The position numbers were made by a program, and so were the translations under genes. This document shows, piece by piece, positions 54,581 through 62,272 of a stretch of DNA of 64,000 nt (its first letter is position 1; each line of letters starts with the position of its first letter). The notes below the pieces were generated by a model that searched no databases, was not told the DNA's origin, and saw only the letters and a program-made list of their open reading frames with translations. This DNA comes from Chloroflexota bacterium (lineage in GTDB: Bacteria; Chloroflexota; Anaerolineae; Promineifilales; Promineifilaceae): NCBI GenBank assembly GCA_018004935.1, contig JAGNBF010000020.1, forward strand, positions 1 to 64,000, written 5' to 3'.

Positions 54581-57100
54581 ATGAAGCAAACTAATCTGGT
54601 TGTTGTGGGGGCGGGGATTGTGGGGTGTAGTGCGGCGTACCATCTGGCAAAGCTGGGCTGGCGGGATATTTTGGTGCTGGATCAGGGGCCGCTGTTTGAA
54701 ACGGGCGGCTCGACTTCCCATGCCCCCGGCCTGATTTTCCAGACCAACGGCTCGCGGCTGATGTGTAAGATGGCGCAGTATACAGTGGGGCTGTTGGGGG
54801 GACTGGGATACAGTGAGCAGTTAGCAGTGAGCAGTGAGCAGTTAGCAGTAACCAGTGACCAGTCTCCAGTCTCTAGTCTCCAGTCTCCTGACTCAGCACT
54901 AACCCCTTGTTTCTACTCTGTAGGCAGTATTGAAGTGGCGACAACGCCAGAGCGAGCGGCAGATTTATACCGGCGGCAGGGATGGGCGGCCGCATATGGG
55001 TTGGAAGGGCAGGTCATCTCGCCCGCTGAAGTAAAAGGGATGATCCCCATCTTGGATGAGCAGGCGATTCTGGCGGGGTATCATGTGCCGTCGGATGGGG
55101 ATGCACGGGGGTGGTTCGCGGCCGCGTCCCTCGCCCAACTCGCCATGTCTACCGGTGGGGTGGCCTTCCAGGGGGAGACGAAGGTGCTGGATGTCCTGGT
55201 AGAAAACGGGCGGGTGACAGGGGTGATGACGGATCGCGGCCGCGTGGCCTGTGAAGCTGTTCTCCTCTGCACCAACATTTGGGGGCCGGTGCTGGGGGAC
55301 AAACTCGGCCTGCCCCTGCCCCTCTACGCCGTCGAACACCAATACCTCATCAGCGAACCCCTGCCCGAACTGGCCCAAGACCGGGATCGCTTCGTGACCC
55401 ATCCTATTTTGCGCCATCAAGACAAAAGGATGTATTTCCGCCAGCATGGGGACGCTTACGGCATTGGCAGTTATTGCCACGAACCGCGCCTCGTCAGCCC
55501 GTATGCTTTGCAAAAATCGGCCATTCACCCGTTCACGCCCGATGATTTCGACGAAGCCCGTGAGGCCACCGACATCTTGTTGCCCGCGCTCAAGGGGCGG
55601 GAATACGTCACCCGCTTCAACGGCATGTTCGCCTTCACCATTGACGGCTACCCCGTCTTGGGCGAAAGCCAGACCAAGGGGTTGTGGTCAGCCATCGGCA
55701 TTTGGGTGACGCACAGCGGCGGGGCGGGCAAAACCATCGCCGAGTTGATGACGCACGGCACAACGGAATGGGACATCCGCGAGGCCAGCATTGACCGCTT
55801 CCACCGCCACCACACAACCCCCAACTACGTGGCCTTGCGCTGTGCCCAACAATACCGCGAGGTGTACGACATCCTCCACCCCCTACAACAGATGGAAAAT
55901 CCGCGCAACCTGCGCCTCAGCCCGTACCACGAGCGACTGGTGGCCCAGAAAGGGGTCTTTTTTGAGAACAGCGGCTGGGAAGTGGCCCAATGGTATGAGG
56001 CGAATGAAGGGTTGTTGGCCGAATTTGGCGGCCGCGTGCCCGAACGCACCGGTTGGGCGGCTCAAAACTGGTCGCGCATTCAGGGGGCGGAACATCTGGC
56101 GACACGGGAGCGGGTGGGGCTGTTCAACCTGACCCAGTTCACCAAAATTGAGGTGAGCGGGCCGGGGGCGTTGGCCTTCCTCAACTTCATGGCCGCCAAT
56201 CAGGTGGATCAGCCGGTGGGCAAGGTGGTGTACACGACCCTGCTCAATCAGGCCGGGGGGATCAAGGCCGATTTGACCATCACGCGCACGGGCGAGACAA
56301 GTTTCCTGGTGTTGACCGGGGCTGGGGGTGGGCCGCAGGACGTGGCCTGGTTGCGCCAACACGCCCCGACGGATGGCTCGGTGATGATCGAGGATGTGAC
56401 CTCACGCTATGCGGCGGTGGGGTTGTGGGGGCCGTTGGCGCGTGAAGTGTTGGCGCGGGTGACGCCGGATGAGGTTCGTAACGAGGCGTTTCCTTATTTT
56501 ACGTCGCGGCCGCTCACCATTGACTCCATCCCCGTCTCCGCTCTGCGCCTCTCCTACGCCGGGGAACTGGGCTGGGAGATTTACGCGCCGATGGAGATGG
56601 GTTTGCGGCTGTGGGATGTGTTGTGGGACGCCGGGCAGCCATCCGGGCTGGTGGCGGTGGGAGCCGGGGCGTTCAACTCCCTGCGCCTGGAGAAAGGGTA
56701 TCGCGCCTGGGGCAGTGACATCCACACCGAGTACAACCCGTTTGAGGCAGGATTGGGCTGGGCGGTGCGGCTGAAGAAGGGGAATTTCCTGGGGCGCGAG
56801 GCGTTGTTGAAGGCACGCGAGCAGGGCATCCAGCGGCAGTTGTGTTGCCTGACGTTGACGGAGCCAGGGGCGGTACTGCTGGGCAAAGAGCCGATCCTGG
56901 TGGGGGAGCAGGTGTTGGGATATGTGACGAGCAGTGATTTTGGTTACAGCGTGGGCCAGCACATCGTGTACGGCTACCTGCCGGTGGAATATGCCGTGCC
57001 CGGTACGCCGGTGGAGATACAATATTTTGGGGAAAGGGTTGCGGCCGCGGTGCGTGAAGAACCCCTATATGACAGGCAAATGGAAAGACTACGGGCTTAA
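54581..57100 (+). CDS. Dimethylglycine/sarcosine dehydrogenase-like FAD-GcvT fusion with in-frame repeat insertion
   Basis: An 839-residue enzyme. FAD domain with GAGIVG (10-15) and the covalent-flavin His in STSHAPG (His47), a central FAO_M-type domain (about 370-440) and a C-terminal GcvT folate-binding domain (from about 450, with YAGELGWEIYAPMEMGLRLW). It would oxidatively demethylate a tertiary amine and pass the methyl to folate. Residues about 77-108 are a low-complexity Ser/Gln/Leu/Ala/Val block encoded by 54811-54898, made of GCAGTTAGCAGTGA- and CAGTCTCC-type words, kept in frame. It is not expected from the family. ATG 54581 follows GGAG; 54524 is a weak alternative. Seven GCGGCCGC copies. 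Confidence 0.85.
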   Translation: MKQTNLVVVGAGIVGCSAAYHLAKLGWRDILVLDQGPLFETGGSTSHAPGLIFQTNGSRLMCKMAQYTVGLLGGLGYSEQLAVSSEQLAVTSDQSPVSSLQSPDSALTPCFYSVGSIEVATTPERAADLYRRQGWAAAYGLEGQVISPAEVKGMIPILDEQAILAGYHVPSDGDARGWFAAASLAQLAMSTGGVAFQGETKVLDVLVENGRVTGVMTDRGRVACEAVLLCTNIWGPVLGDKLGLPLPLYAVEHQYLISEPLPELAQDRDRFVTHPILRHQDKRMYFRQHGDAYGIGSYCHEPRLVSPYALQKSAIHPFTPDDFDEAREATDILLPALKGREYVTRFNGMFAFTIDGYPVLGESQTKGLWSAIGIWVTHSGGAGKTIAELMTHGTTEWDIREASIDRFHRHHTTPNYVALRCAQQYREVYDILHPLQQMENPRNLRLSPYHERLVAQKGVFFENSGWEVAQWYEANEGLLAEFGGRVPERTGWAAQNWSRIQGAEHLATRERVGLFNLTQFTKIEVSGPGALAFLNFMAANQVDQPVGKVVYTTLLNQAGGIKADLTITRTGETSFLVLTGAGGGPQDVAWLRQHAPTDGSVMIEDVTSRYAAVGLWGPLAREVLARVTPDEVRNEAFPYFTSRPLTIDSIPVSALRLSYAGELGWEIYAPMEMGLRLWDVLWDAGQPSGLVAVGAGAFNSLRLEKGYRAWGSDIHTEYNPFEAGLGWAVRLKKGNFLGREALLKAREQGIQRQLCCLTLTEPGAVLLGKEPILVGEQVLGYVTSSDFGYSVGQHIVYGYLPVEYAVPGTPVEIQYFGERVAAAVREEPLYDRQMERLRA
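54811..54898 (+). repeat. In-frame simple-repeat insertion in the FAD-GcvT gene
   Basis: About 88 bp of AGTGAGCAGTTAGCAGTGAG- and CAGTCTCCAGTCTCTAGTCT-type words that maintain the frame and give SEQLAVSSEQLAVTSDQ followed by SPVSSLQSPDS. The vocabulary overlaps the intergenic hairpin at 48440-48495. Confidence 0.85.
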
Positions 57101-57130
57101 GTCGTGCTCTTTACACTGTTCAGGTCCTGA

Positions 57131-58192
57131 GTGATCAAGATTTCTAACGCGAAAAGTCAACGTATATTCATAGGTGTTGTTTTTATGTTCGCCCTGTTCG
57201 TTTTGCTTATGAACAGGGCGTTTATTATGGACAGATTTGATTGGCGTCCAAGTTTGTTGGAACATAACGTTGCAGATTTGGATTCGGACTTTCAATTCTT
57301 GTGGCAAAAATCAAGCATCTTTCTACTAACAACTGATTTTGAAACGTACCTCACGGTGCAAGACAGTCACATTATTTTTGCCGGAAGCCTTAATGAAAAT
57401 GGTACTCCTTCTCTTTTTAATCTGGATTCATCAACTGGAGATATAAACTGGCAAACAGACGTTCACCCAACCGGGTTTGCAGGTGATTCATTACTCGTTT
57501 ACACAGGGAATGGAAATGATTCCCTGGTGGCCCGTGAGATAAGTACTGGAACCATTGTCTGGAAAACAAGCCTGCCAAACGCAAAAAACTTCATTTATCT
57601 TATCGCCGATCAAGGGAACTTACATGCCCTATCATCTACCGACAACTATTACCGCCTTGATTCCCAGACCGGTCAGTTACAACAAATAGTTGAAGCGACT
57701 AATACTTATTTTATAGATGGGAATTTGGCGTATTCACGCTCATTTGGCCCAACTTTAATCGTAAAGCAGATAGGGAACGGAACCGTGGACTGGCAAACTG
57801 GATTATCTGGACCGTTTTCGATGAAACCAGTGTTTACCAATGACATCGTTTTCATTAAGGTACAACAAGGGGCTGGGCCAATGGGTCAGATAGTTGCTTT
57901 AGATCGTCGAAGGGGAGCTATTTTGTGGCAGACGGCACCTGGCTCTGTTCTAAGCAATATAGCTGTCAGTAATGGATTAGCCTTCTACTTAACATCGGAA
58001 GCCCAACTTTATGTTGTAAATGCTCAAACAGGAGATAAGCTCAGGACAATTGAGTTTCTGCCTGCTATTCCTGACGAAGATATAGTGAATCGCCGGTTTG
58101 CAGTAGCGGCGAGCGAAAATAGCGTTGTTGTATATCTTGGTGATAGCCAGCAAATGTTTGTGTTTCGTGTTTTAGCTGATACACAGAATTAA
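57131..58192 (+). CDS. Membrane-anchored PQQ-type beta-propeller protein
   Basis: A 353-residue protein. N-terminal transmembrane helix (about 10-28), then PQQ-enzyme/BamB-like repeats with recurring blade motifs ending in DW or W (TGDINWQT, GTIVWKT, GTVDWQT, GAILWQT). No catalytic residues of true PQQ dehydrogenases are evident, so a structural or binding propeller is likely. Starts with GTG 57131, 30 bp after the FAD-GcvT stop. AT-rich, with no GCGGCCGC. Function is unknown. Confidence 0.72.
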   Translation: MIKISNAKSQRIFIGVVFMFALFVLLMNRAFIMDRFDWRPSLLEHNVADLDSDFQFLWQKSSIFLLTTDFETYLTVQDSHIIFAGSLNENGTPSLFNLDSSTGDINWQTDVHPTGFAGDSLLVYTGNGNDSLVAREISTGTIVWKTSLPNAKNFIYLIADQGNLHALSSTDNYYRLDSQTGQLQQIVEATNTYFIDGNLAYSRSFGPTLIVKQIGNGTVDWQTGLSGPFSMKPVFTNDIVFIKVQQGAGPMGQIVALDRRRGAILWQTAPGSVLSNIAVSNGLAFYLTSEAQLYVVNAQTGDKLRTIEFLPAIPDEDIVNRRFAVAASENSVVVYLGDSQQMFVFRVLADTQN

Positions 58193-58332
58193 AGGGATTA
58201 TCGCGGCCGCGATCCCCCTTCATTTCTCCTTGCACAAAACCGGCCGGGCCGGTCATGTGAGGGGATGGGAATTGCGGCAGTTTAATCTCAACAAAATGAA
58301 GACGCAAATCTTGACCACGTTATAATTAGCTT
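58193..58332. promoter_or_regulatory. Repeat pair member and leaderless-type promoter
   Basis: 58202-58279 is a diverged copy of 60366-60449, both opening with CGCGGCCGCG. At the right end TATAAT (58321-58326) ends six bases before ATG 58333, so the PIN gene could be leaderless. Confidence 0.4.
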
Positions 58333-58902
58333 ATGGCTCAACAGTTCCGCATCCCTGGTGCGACTTACGCACTCAGCAACACCGGCCCGCTCATTTCCGC
58401 TTTTCAATCCGATAGTTTTACCCTGCTCACCAAAATCTTTGCCGAAGTGCATATCTCTGCCGTTTGTGCGGCTGAGTTGGTGCGGCATGGTTGGGAAGCA
58501 GAGTTGAACGCGGCCGCGCCCCAACTGAAAGTCGTAAAGTTGACCTCACATGAAGAGAAAAAGGCCCTCACGATTGCCAGCCTTATTGCCCAACATTCTG
58601 ATACCAACGACCCCATCGTTGAAAATCATTTGGGGGAAGCCCAGGTTATCGTTTTAGCCCAACGCCCTGAGTACCGTCATGATTTGCTTCTGCTGGATGA
58701 ATTGGCGGCCAGGGCTATAGCCAAACAAAACAAGGTACGACTTTCGGGTTTCCCTGGTGTGTTACTGTTAACGGTACAAACGGGTTTGATTTCAGCGGCA
58801 GAGTTGAAAAATCGGTTAGAGATATGCCGGATACAAGGAACCCATTATGGTGTAAAATTCATTGAGCAAGTTTATGAGATGGCAAAGAAAGGACGGAGAT
58901 AA
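58333..58902 (+). CDS. DUF3368-type PIN-domain protein (putative toxin)
   Basis: A 189-residue PIN-like protein. DUF3368 features are NTGPLISAF (about 16-24), HLGEAQVIVLA (about 99-109) and LLLLDELAARAIAKQ (about 117-131). It is usually a toxin with an upstream UPF0175-type antitoxin, but here the small gene is downstream, 2 bp later. It could cleave RNA. TATAAT lies directly before its start. GCGGCCGC at about 58508 is read as AAA. Confidence 0.78.
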   Translation: MAQQFRIPGATYALSNTGPLISAFQSDSFTLLTKIFAEVHISAVCAAELVRHGWEAELNAAAPQLKVVKLTSHEEKKALTIASLIAQHSDTNDPIVENHLGEAQVIVLAQRPEYRHDLLLLDELAARAIAKQNKVRLSGFPGVLLLTVQTGLISAAELKNRLEICRIQGTHYGVKFIEQVYEMAKKGRR

Positions 58903-58904
58903 TC

Positions 58905-59135
58905 ATGGCCCAAAAACTGATTCACGAACCCAAAGCCACCCTCATGTCAGCGGACGAAGTTTGGGGTGACGCTCAAGAAGTGACCGCTGTCTTGCGCCAA
59001 AACCTACTTGAGGCTGAGCCGGTGGTGCGCTTACAAATACCCTTTTCTAGTTTTCTCTCCGCTTTGGATGGCTTTAATCGAGATGAACTGGTTGTTTTGC
59101 GCCAAAGATTAGAGGAGCGTTTAGCCACAGCCTAA
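58905..59135 (+). CDS. Small partner of the PIN protein (putative antitoxin)
   Basis: A 76-residue protein, not recognised. Two amphipathic helices are suggested (SADEVWGDAQEVTAVLRQNL and NRDELVVLRQRLEERL). It begins 2 bp after the toxin-like gene, with GGACGGAGATAATC upstream as ribosome-binding site. A role as antitoxin rests on position only. Confidence 0.6.
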   Translation: MAQKLIHEPKATLMSADEVWGDAQEVTAVLRQNLLEAEPVVRLQIPFSSFLSALDGFNRDELVVLRQRLEERLATA

Positions 59136-59194
59136 AAATAGTTCCCCGCTTTCCCCATCATCACCCCACTCCCAACCCAAACTGGCCTGACTGG

Positions 59195-59428
59195 TCATGC
59201 CGGTTGCGCCACATTCAACTGCATCAACTTCCCCTGCACCGATTCTAAAATCGAATCACGAATAAAGGTGCTGGCATTCAAAATTTCAAGCCCAATCAAC
59301 TCACCCAACTCGTTGAGTTCGGCGGTAATATTGGGGCTAAGTTCAATGCTGTTGCTTTCCGGGCCATCAGAAACAACCAGGTGCAAAACATCCTCTTTTT
59401 CAAAATAGATCAGACGTGGTTTATTCAT
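59195..59428 (-). CDS. DUF2283 family small protein
   Basis: A 77-residue protein of the DUF2283 type, recognised by the YFEKEDVLHLVVSDG opening and the GELIGLEILNAS segment. Proteins of this kind are often the antitoxin-like partner of DUF4258/BrnT-like genes, as here. ATG 59428 follows GGGAG; an upstream TTG at 59434 is less likely. Overlaps its partner by 8 bp. Confidence 0.82.
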   Translation of the reverse strand: MNKPRLIYFEKEDVLHLVVSDGPESNSIELSPNITAELNELGELIGLEILNASTFIRDSILESVQGKLMQLNVAQPA

Positions 59429-59702
59429 TGACAAATCTCCCGGCCTTGAGCCGCATCGCTACTTGTTGACGTGTCGTAACATGAATCGTTACCGGTGTAA
59501 TCGTGTCCTCATCAGCGTCATAGGGTATTACGACTAACATGTTATCATGTTTACCTACCACAACGCTACGCCCGGTTGCCATGTCAAAATATCGTTCAGC
59601 GGCAAAACGAACAAGATGCTCAATGCGGGCTAGATCGAAACCCCGCACAGTCGCCCGATGGTGCATGTACTCTGTCCAGATGATTCTAACTCGTGTGCCC
59701 AT
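59421..59702 (-). CDS. DUF4258-like small protein (putative toxin partner)
   Basis: A 93-residue protein resembling DUF4258/BrnT-type toxins, with a RIIWTEYMHHRATVRGFDLA opening and TATGRSVVVGKHDNMLVV core. It forms an overlapping pair with the DUF2283 gene. The start is uncertain: ATG 59702, or TTG 59738, which would overlap the upstream gene by four bases and add 12 residues. No ribosome-binding site is clear for either. Confidence 0.7.
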   Translation of the reverse strand: MGTRVRIIWTEYMHHRATVRGFDLARIEHLVRFAAERYFDMATGRSVVVGKHDNMLVVIPYDADEDTITPVTIHVTTRQQVAMRLKAGRFVNE

Positions 59703-59734
59703 AATATTCTGTTCAACAAAAACCAGTATCTTGC

Positions 59735-59950
59735 TCAAGCCAACCGCCGGTAAAGTTCCTCGTTCTTCTCAAGCACATGGCGCAAACTCTTTTGAAACGC
59801 TTCTTCGGGTTGGTTTAGAAGGTCTTCGAGTTTCAGAGCATCTTCATCACTGGCGGTTTCCCAGACTGCTATTTCTTCAGCCAGAAGCAATTCTTCATTC
59901 AGCTCATGGTGCTCGACAATTGGTTGAGGATCAGGGGGTGGTGTTGTCAT
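59735..59950 (-). CDS. Small hypothetical protein of the accessory string
   Basis: A 71-residue acidic, helical protein (LNEELLLAEEIAVWETASDE, then LEDLLNQPEEAFQKSLRHVL). Not recognised. It directly precedes the DUF4258-like gene on the same strand and may be part of the same small module. ATG 59950. Confidence 0.55.
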   Translation of the reverse strand: MTTPPPDPQPIVEHHELNEELLLAEEIAVWETASDEDALKLEDLLNQPEEAFQKSLRHVLEKNEELYRRLA

Positions 59951-59981
59951 GGTCGTTTATCTGAGAGAGAAAATTGGTGTC

Positions 59982-60317
59982 TCAATTTACAGCAAAACCG
60001 GTATGCGGCCGCAGTTCTTTGGGCCGAAAACCTAAAATAATATGTTCTTTGGGCACACCCGCTTCAACCAACTCAGTGGCAATCCCTTCTTCCGTGCCGT
60101 CATACTGAATCCAGATTTTGTCGTCTATCAGGTCAACGTGAATGAGATTCCCATGCACATGCTTCTTCCCTTCCCAACCCAGTTCCATCAGGGCATAACT
60201 GCCCCGTTCATCATCAAAAATAACGCGGGAATCAATATCGCCTACAGCCGGTTTGTAACGGGCATACTCCAGGAGAATGTCCTTGATTAACTGACGGTAG
60301 TCCAATGAAGTAGCCAT
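59982..60317 (-). CDS. XisI-like protein
   Basis: A 111-residue protein of the XisI family, named for control of fdxN element excision in heterocystous cyanobacteria but widespread outside it. It has the typical RQLIKDILLEYARY start and IWIQYDGTEEGIATELVEAG plus HIILGFRPKELRPHTGFAV end. XisI normally follows XisH; no XisH is visible here. ATG 60317 is preferred; 60326 is also possible. Longer frames upstream run into repeat DNA. Confidence 0.8.
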   Translation of the reverse strand: MATSLDYRQLIKDILLEYARYKPAVGDIDSRVIFDDERGSYALMELGWEGKKHVHGNLIHVDLIDDKIWIQYDGTEEGIATELVEAGVPKEHIILGFRPKELRPHTGFAVN

Positions 60318-60582
60318 GTGGGGCATTATAGCAAAAACAAGGGAACTTGAGGGAGTAGATAGGTTCGCGGCCGCGTTCCCCCACCCCTTCACCTCTCCAT
60401 ACACAAAACTGGCCCGCTGGTCATGTGCGAGGATGGGAATTGCGGCCGCGCACCATCAGTCCAATCTCCGTTTCATGAAAATCGCTATCTCACCATCCGG
60501 GTAATCTTCATTGGTGTAGTAGGAAAGGTCAACCCCATCGGCGCGGGACCCAAGCTGGCGATTAATTTGAATCGCGGCCGCG
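60318..60582. repeat. Intergenic segment with three GCGGCCGC copies and the repeat pair partner
   Basis: 60366-60449 is the diverged duplicate of 58202-58279; both begin with CGCGGCCGCG. Three octamers (about 60367, 60443 and 60574) make this the densest non-coding cluster of the word. No gene is supported. Confidence 0.65.
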
Positions 60583-61134
60583 TCACCCCCGCAACAAAAA
60601 CTCGGCAATTTTGGTGGTTAGATGCCCGGTGATAAATTGTAGCCGCTCGACTGTGGTTTGCGGCCGCACCACAAACGCCACCCAACCACGCACCCGCATC
60701 CCCGGCGTGATAAACCGTTCCCCACCCAGCGGCGGCCGATCCTTCTCCCTGAACAGGTTCGAATCGCTGGACGCATCGTAAGTGTAGCCATCACTGTCAA
60801 ACAAAATCCATTGACTGTAACGGCAACTTAACTGCTCCGTGCCGTTATTGCGATACGCCACATCCGCCCACACCACCCGGCGCGATTCCACCTTTTCCTC
60901 AAACAGCGCATGGACAAAAATCTCATACTTACCCACTTTTAGCCATTGCTGTAAATTAGGCGCGTAAGTGGTCAATGGCGAAAGGTGATCCCGTTGCGGC
61001 GCACCCATCTCTTTGACAGTCTGCTCCAGCAGGTAGGCCGTACCACAATGGTCACACCTGAACTGGTTTTTGTCTCCGGCAATTTGTAAATTGGCCCCGC
61101 AGGTGGGGCAACGTAAGGCAAAGAGTTTAGACAT
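60583..61134 (-). CDS. Zinc-ribbon protein of unknown function
   Basis: A 183-residue protein. Two CxxC pairs (Cys9-Cys12 and Cys27-Cys30) form a rubredoxin-like zinc ribbon. The C-terminal ~130 residues (from about 50) are beta-rich and resemble DUF4352-like or immunoglobulin-like domains (RYSQWILFDSDGYTYDAS, then RVRGWVAFVVRP). Not further recognised. ATG 61134. One GCGGCCGC. Confidence 0.68.
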   Translation of the reverse strand: MSKLFALRCPTCGANLQIAGDKNQFRCDHCGTAYLLEQTVKEMGAPQRDHLSPLTTYAPNLQQWLKVGKYEIFVHALFEEKVESRRVVWADVAYRNNGTEQLSCRYSQWILFDSDGYTYDASSDSNLFREKDRPPLGGERFITPGMRVRGWVAFVVRPQTTVERLQFITGHLTTKIAEFLLRG

Positions 61135-61207
61135 TTTTTCTTTCCTTTGATAGGTTACTCTGGCCCATCCCCTGACTGCGCCACCTGCCTTATCTCCGAA
61201 CGACTAT

Positions 61208-62116
61208 TTACCCTTCACTCCCCACTTCACTTATCACTGGGGTTGAGCCAATGACCATTAACGAATAACCGGTCAGTTTATAAACCATCATCTTTAAGAG
61301 TAAAGCCGAGCGCCAGAAGGCTACGGCGGCCATACCGTGGGCCAAAACGGCAAACAGGGGGGGTGTTTCGTGGGTGTAATATGTCCAACAAAGGCGGGTT
61401 GTGCCCCACCGCTCCAAAAAATATCCCAGTCCCGCGCCCGCCAAAAAGGTCAGAACGGCCAACCGATGATTGGTGGGCGTGAGTATGAACAGGCCACACA
61501 AAGATAAAGCCATCAGAGTGAAGGATTTGCCCAGAGTCGGCCAGACAAACCAGAGCATCATGCCATAAAAAACGGGAAAGATGAGCCAGTAAAGCCAGAC
61601 AAAGCGTTTGTCGGATGTAGGGCGGGCCAGGAAAGGGGATGAAGGGGAGACTGATGACGGTTGACTGCTGGCGGTTAACTGATTTCCCCTGTGTAACAAT
61701 AATGTTAATACATACACCATCCGGTCAATGGTCAAGCTGGCGATAGGCCAGGCGGGAATGATCCATAGGGGCGGCCGCTCGGCGGTGTAGTAAGTCCATA
61801 TTTCTGTCTGCGTGCCCCAGCTCTCAATGACTAACCCGCCGATGAAGCCCACAAAGATGATGGTGGCATCGCGGCGCAAATCGGCCCCGGCCATGAGCAT
61901 GAAGGACATAAAAAGGAAGATACTGATGAGAAGCCAGTCAATCTGAAGCCACCAGTTACCCTGCCAATTCACTTGATTAAGGTACTCTTCGGCCAGAGGC
62001 CACCAGACGTATCCCAAAACAAACAGGGTCAGGACAAACAGGCTCATCAGATGTTTGCTGGAGCGGGTAAAACGCAATTCAGTACGGAGTTGTTGCCAGC
62101 GGGATATATTGACCAT
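61208..62116 (-). CDS. Polytopic membrane protein with internal duplication
   Basis: A 302-residue membrane protein with about eight hydrophobic segments. Two halves share ESWGT...WTYYT...PPLWIIPAWPIASL (about 98-127) and ERWGT...WTYYTHETPPLFAVLAHGMAAV (about 234-266), pointing to an internal duplication. A Ser-rich low-complexity loop (about 150-165) separates them. Function is unknown. One GCGGCCGC. Confidence 0.72.
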   Translation of the reverse strand: MVNISRWQQLRTELRFTRSSKHLMSLFVLTLFVLGYVWWPLAEEYLNQVNWQGNWWLQIDWLLISIFLFMSFMLMAGADLRRDATIIFVGFIGGLVIESWGTQTEIWTYYTAERPPLWIIPAWPIASLTIDRMVYVLTLLLHRGNQLTASSQPSSVSPSSPFLARPTSDKRFVWLYWLIFPVFYGMMLWFVWPTLGKSFTLMALSLCGLFILTPTNHRLAVLTFLAGAGLGYFLERWGTTRLCWTYYTHETPPLFAVLAHGMAAVAFWRSALLLKMMVYKLTGYSLMVIGSTPVISEVGSEG

Positions 62117-62272
62117 GAGATTAATGATTTGTGTCTATACAGGTGGGATATATGGTTCTGCCTGAGCTTGTCGAAGGCGGATCCGCCTTCGAGGATGTGA
62201 ATCGTTACGATGATTTTAGTAAGTATTGAGTCAAGAAGTTAAACTTTTCTCTGGTAATGCGTCCTTTGTCAA
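62117..62272. repeat. R3-type inverted repeat before the surface glycosidase
   Basis: CTGAGCTTGTCGAAGGCGGA and a partner TCCGCCTTCGA surround a small GGATCC core at about 62161-62192. The preceding text is shared with 39481-39500. No gene is supported. Confidence 0.6.
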
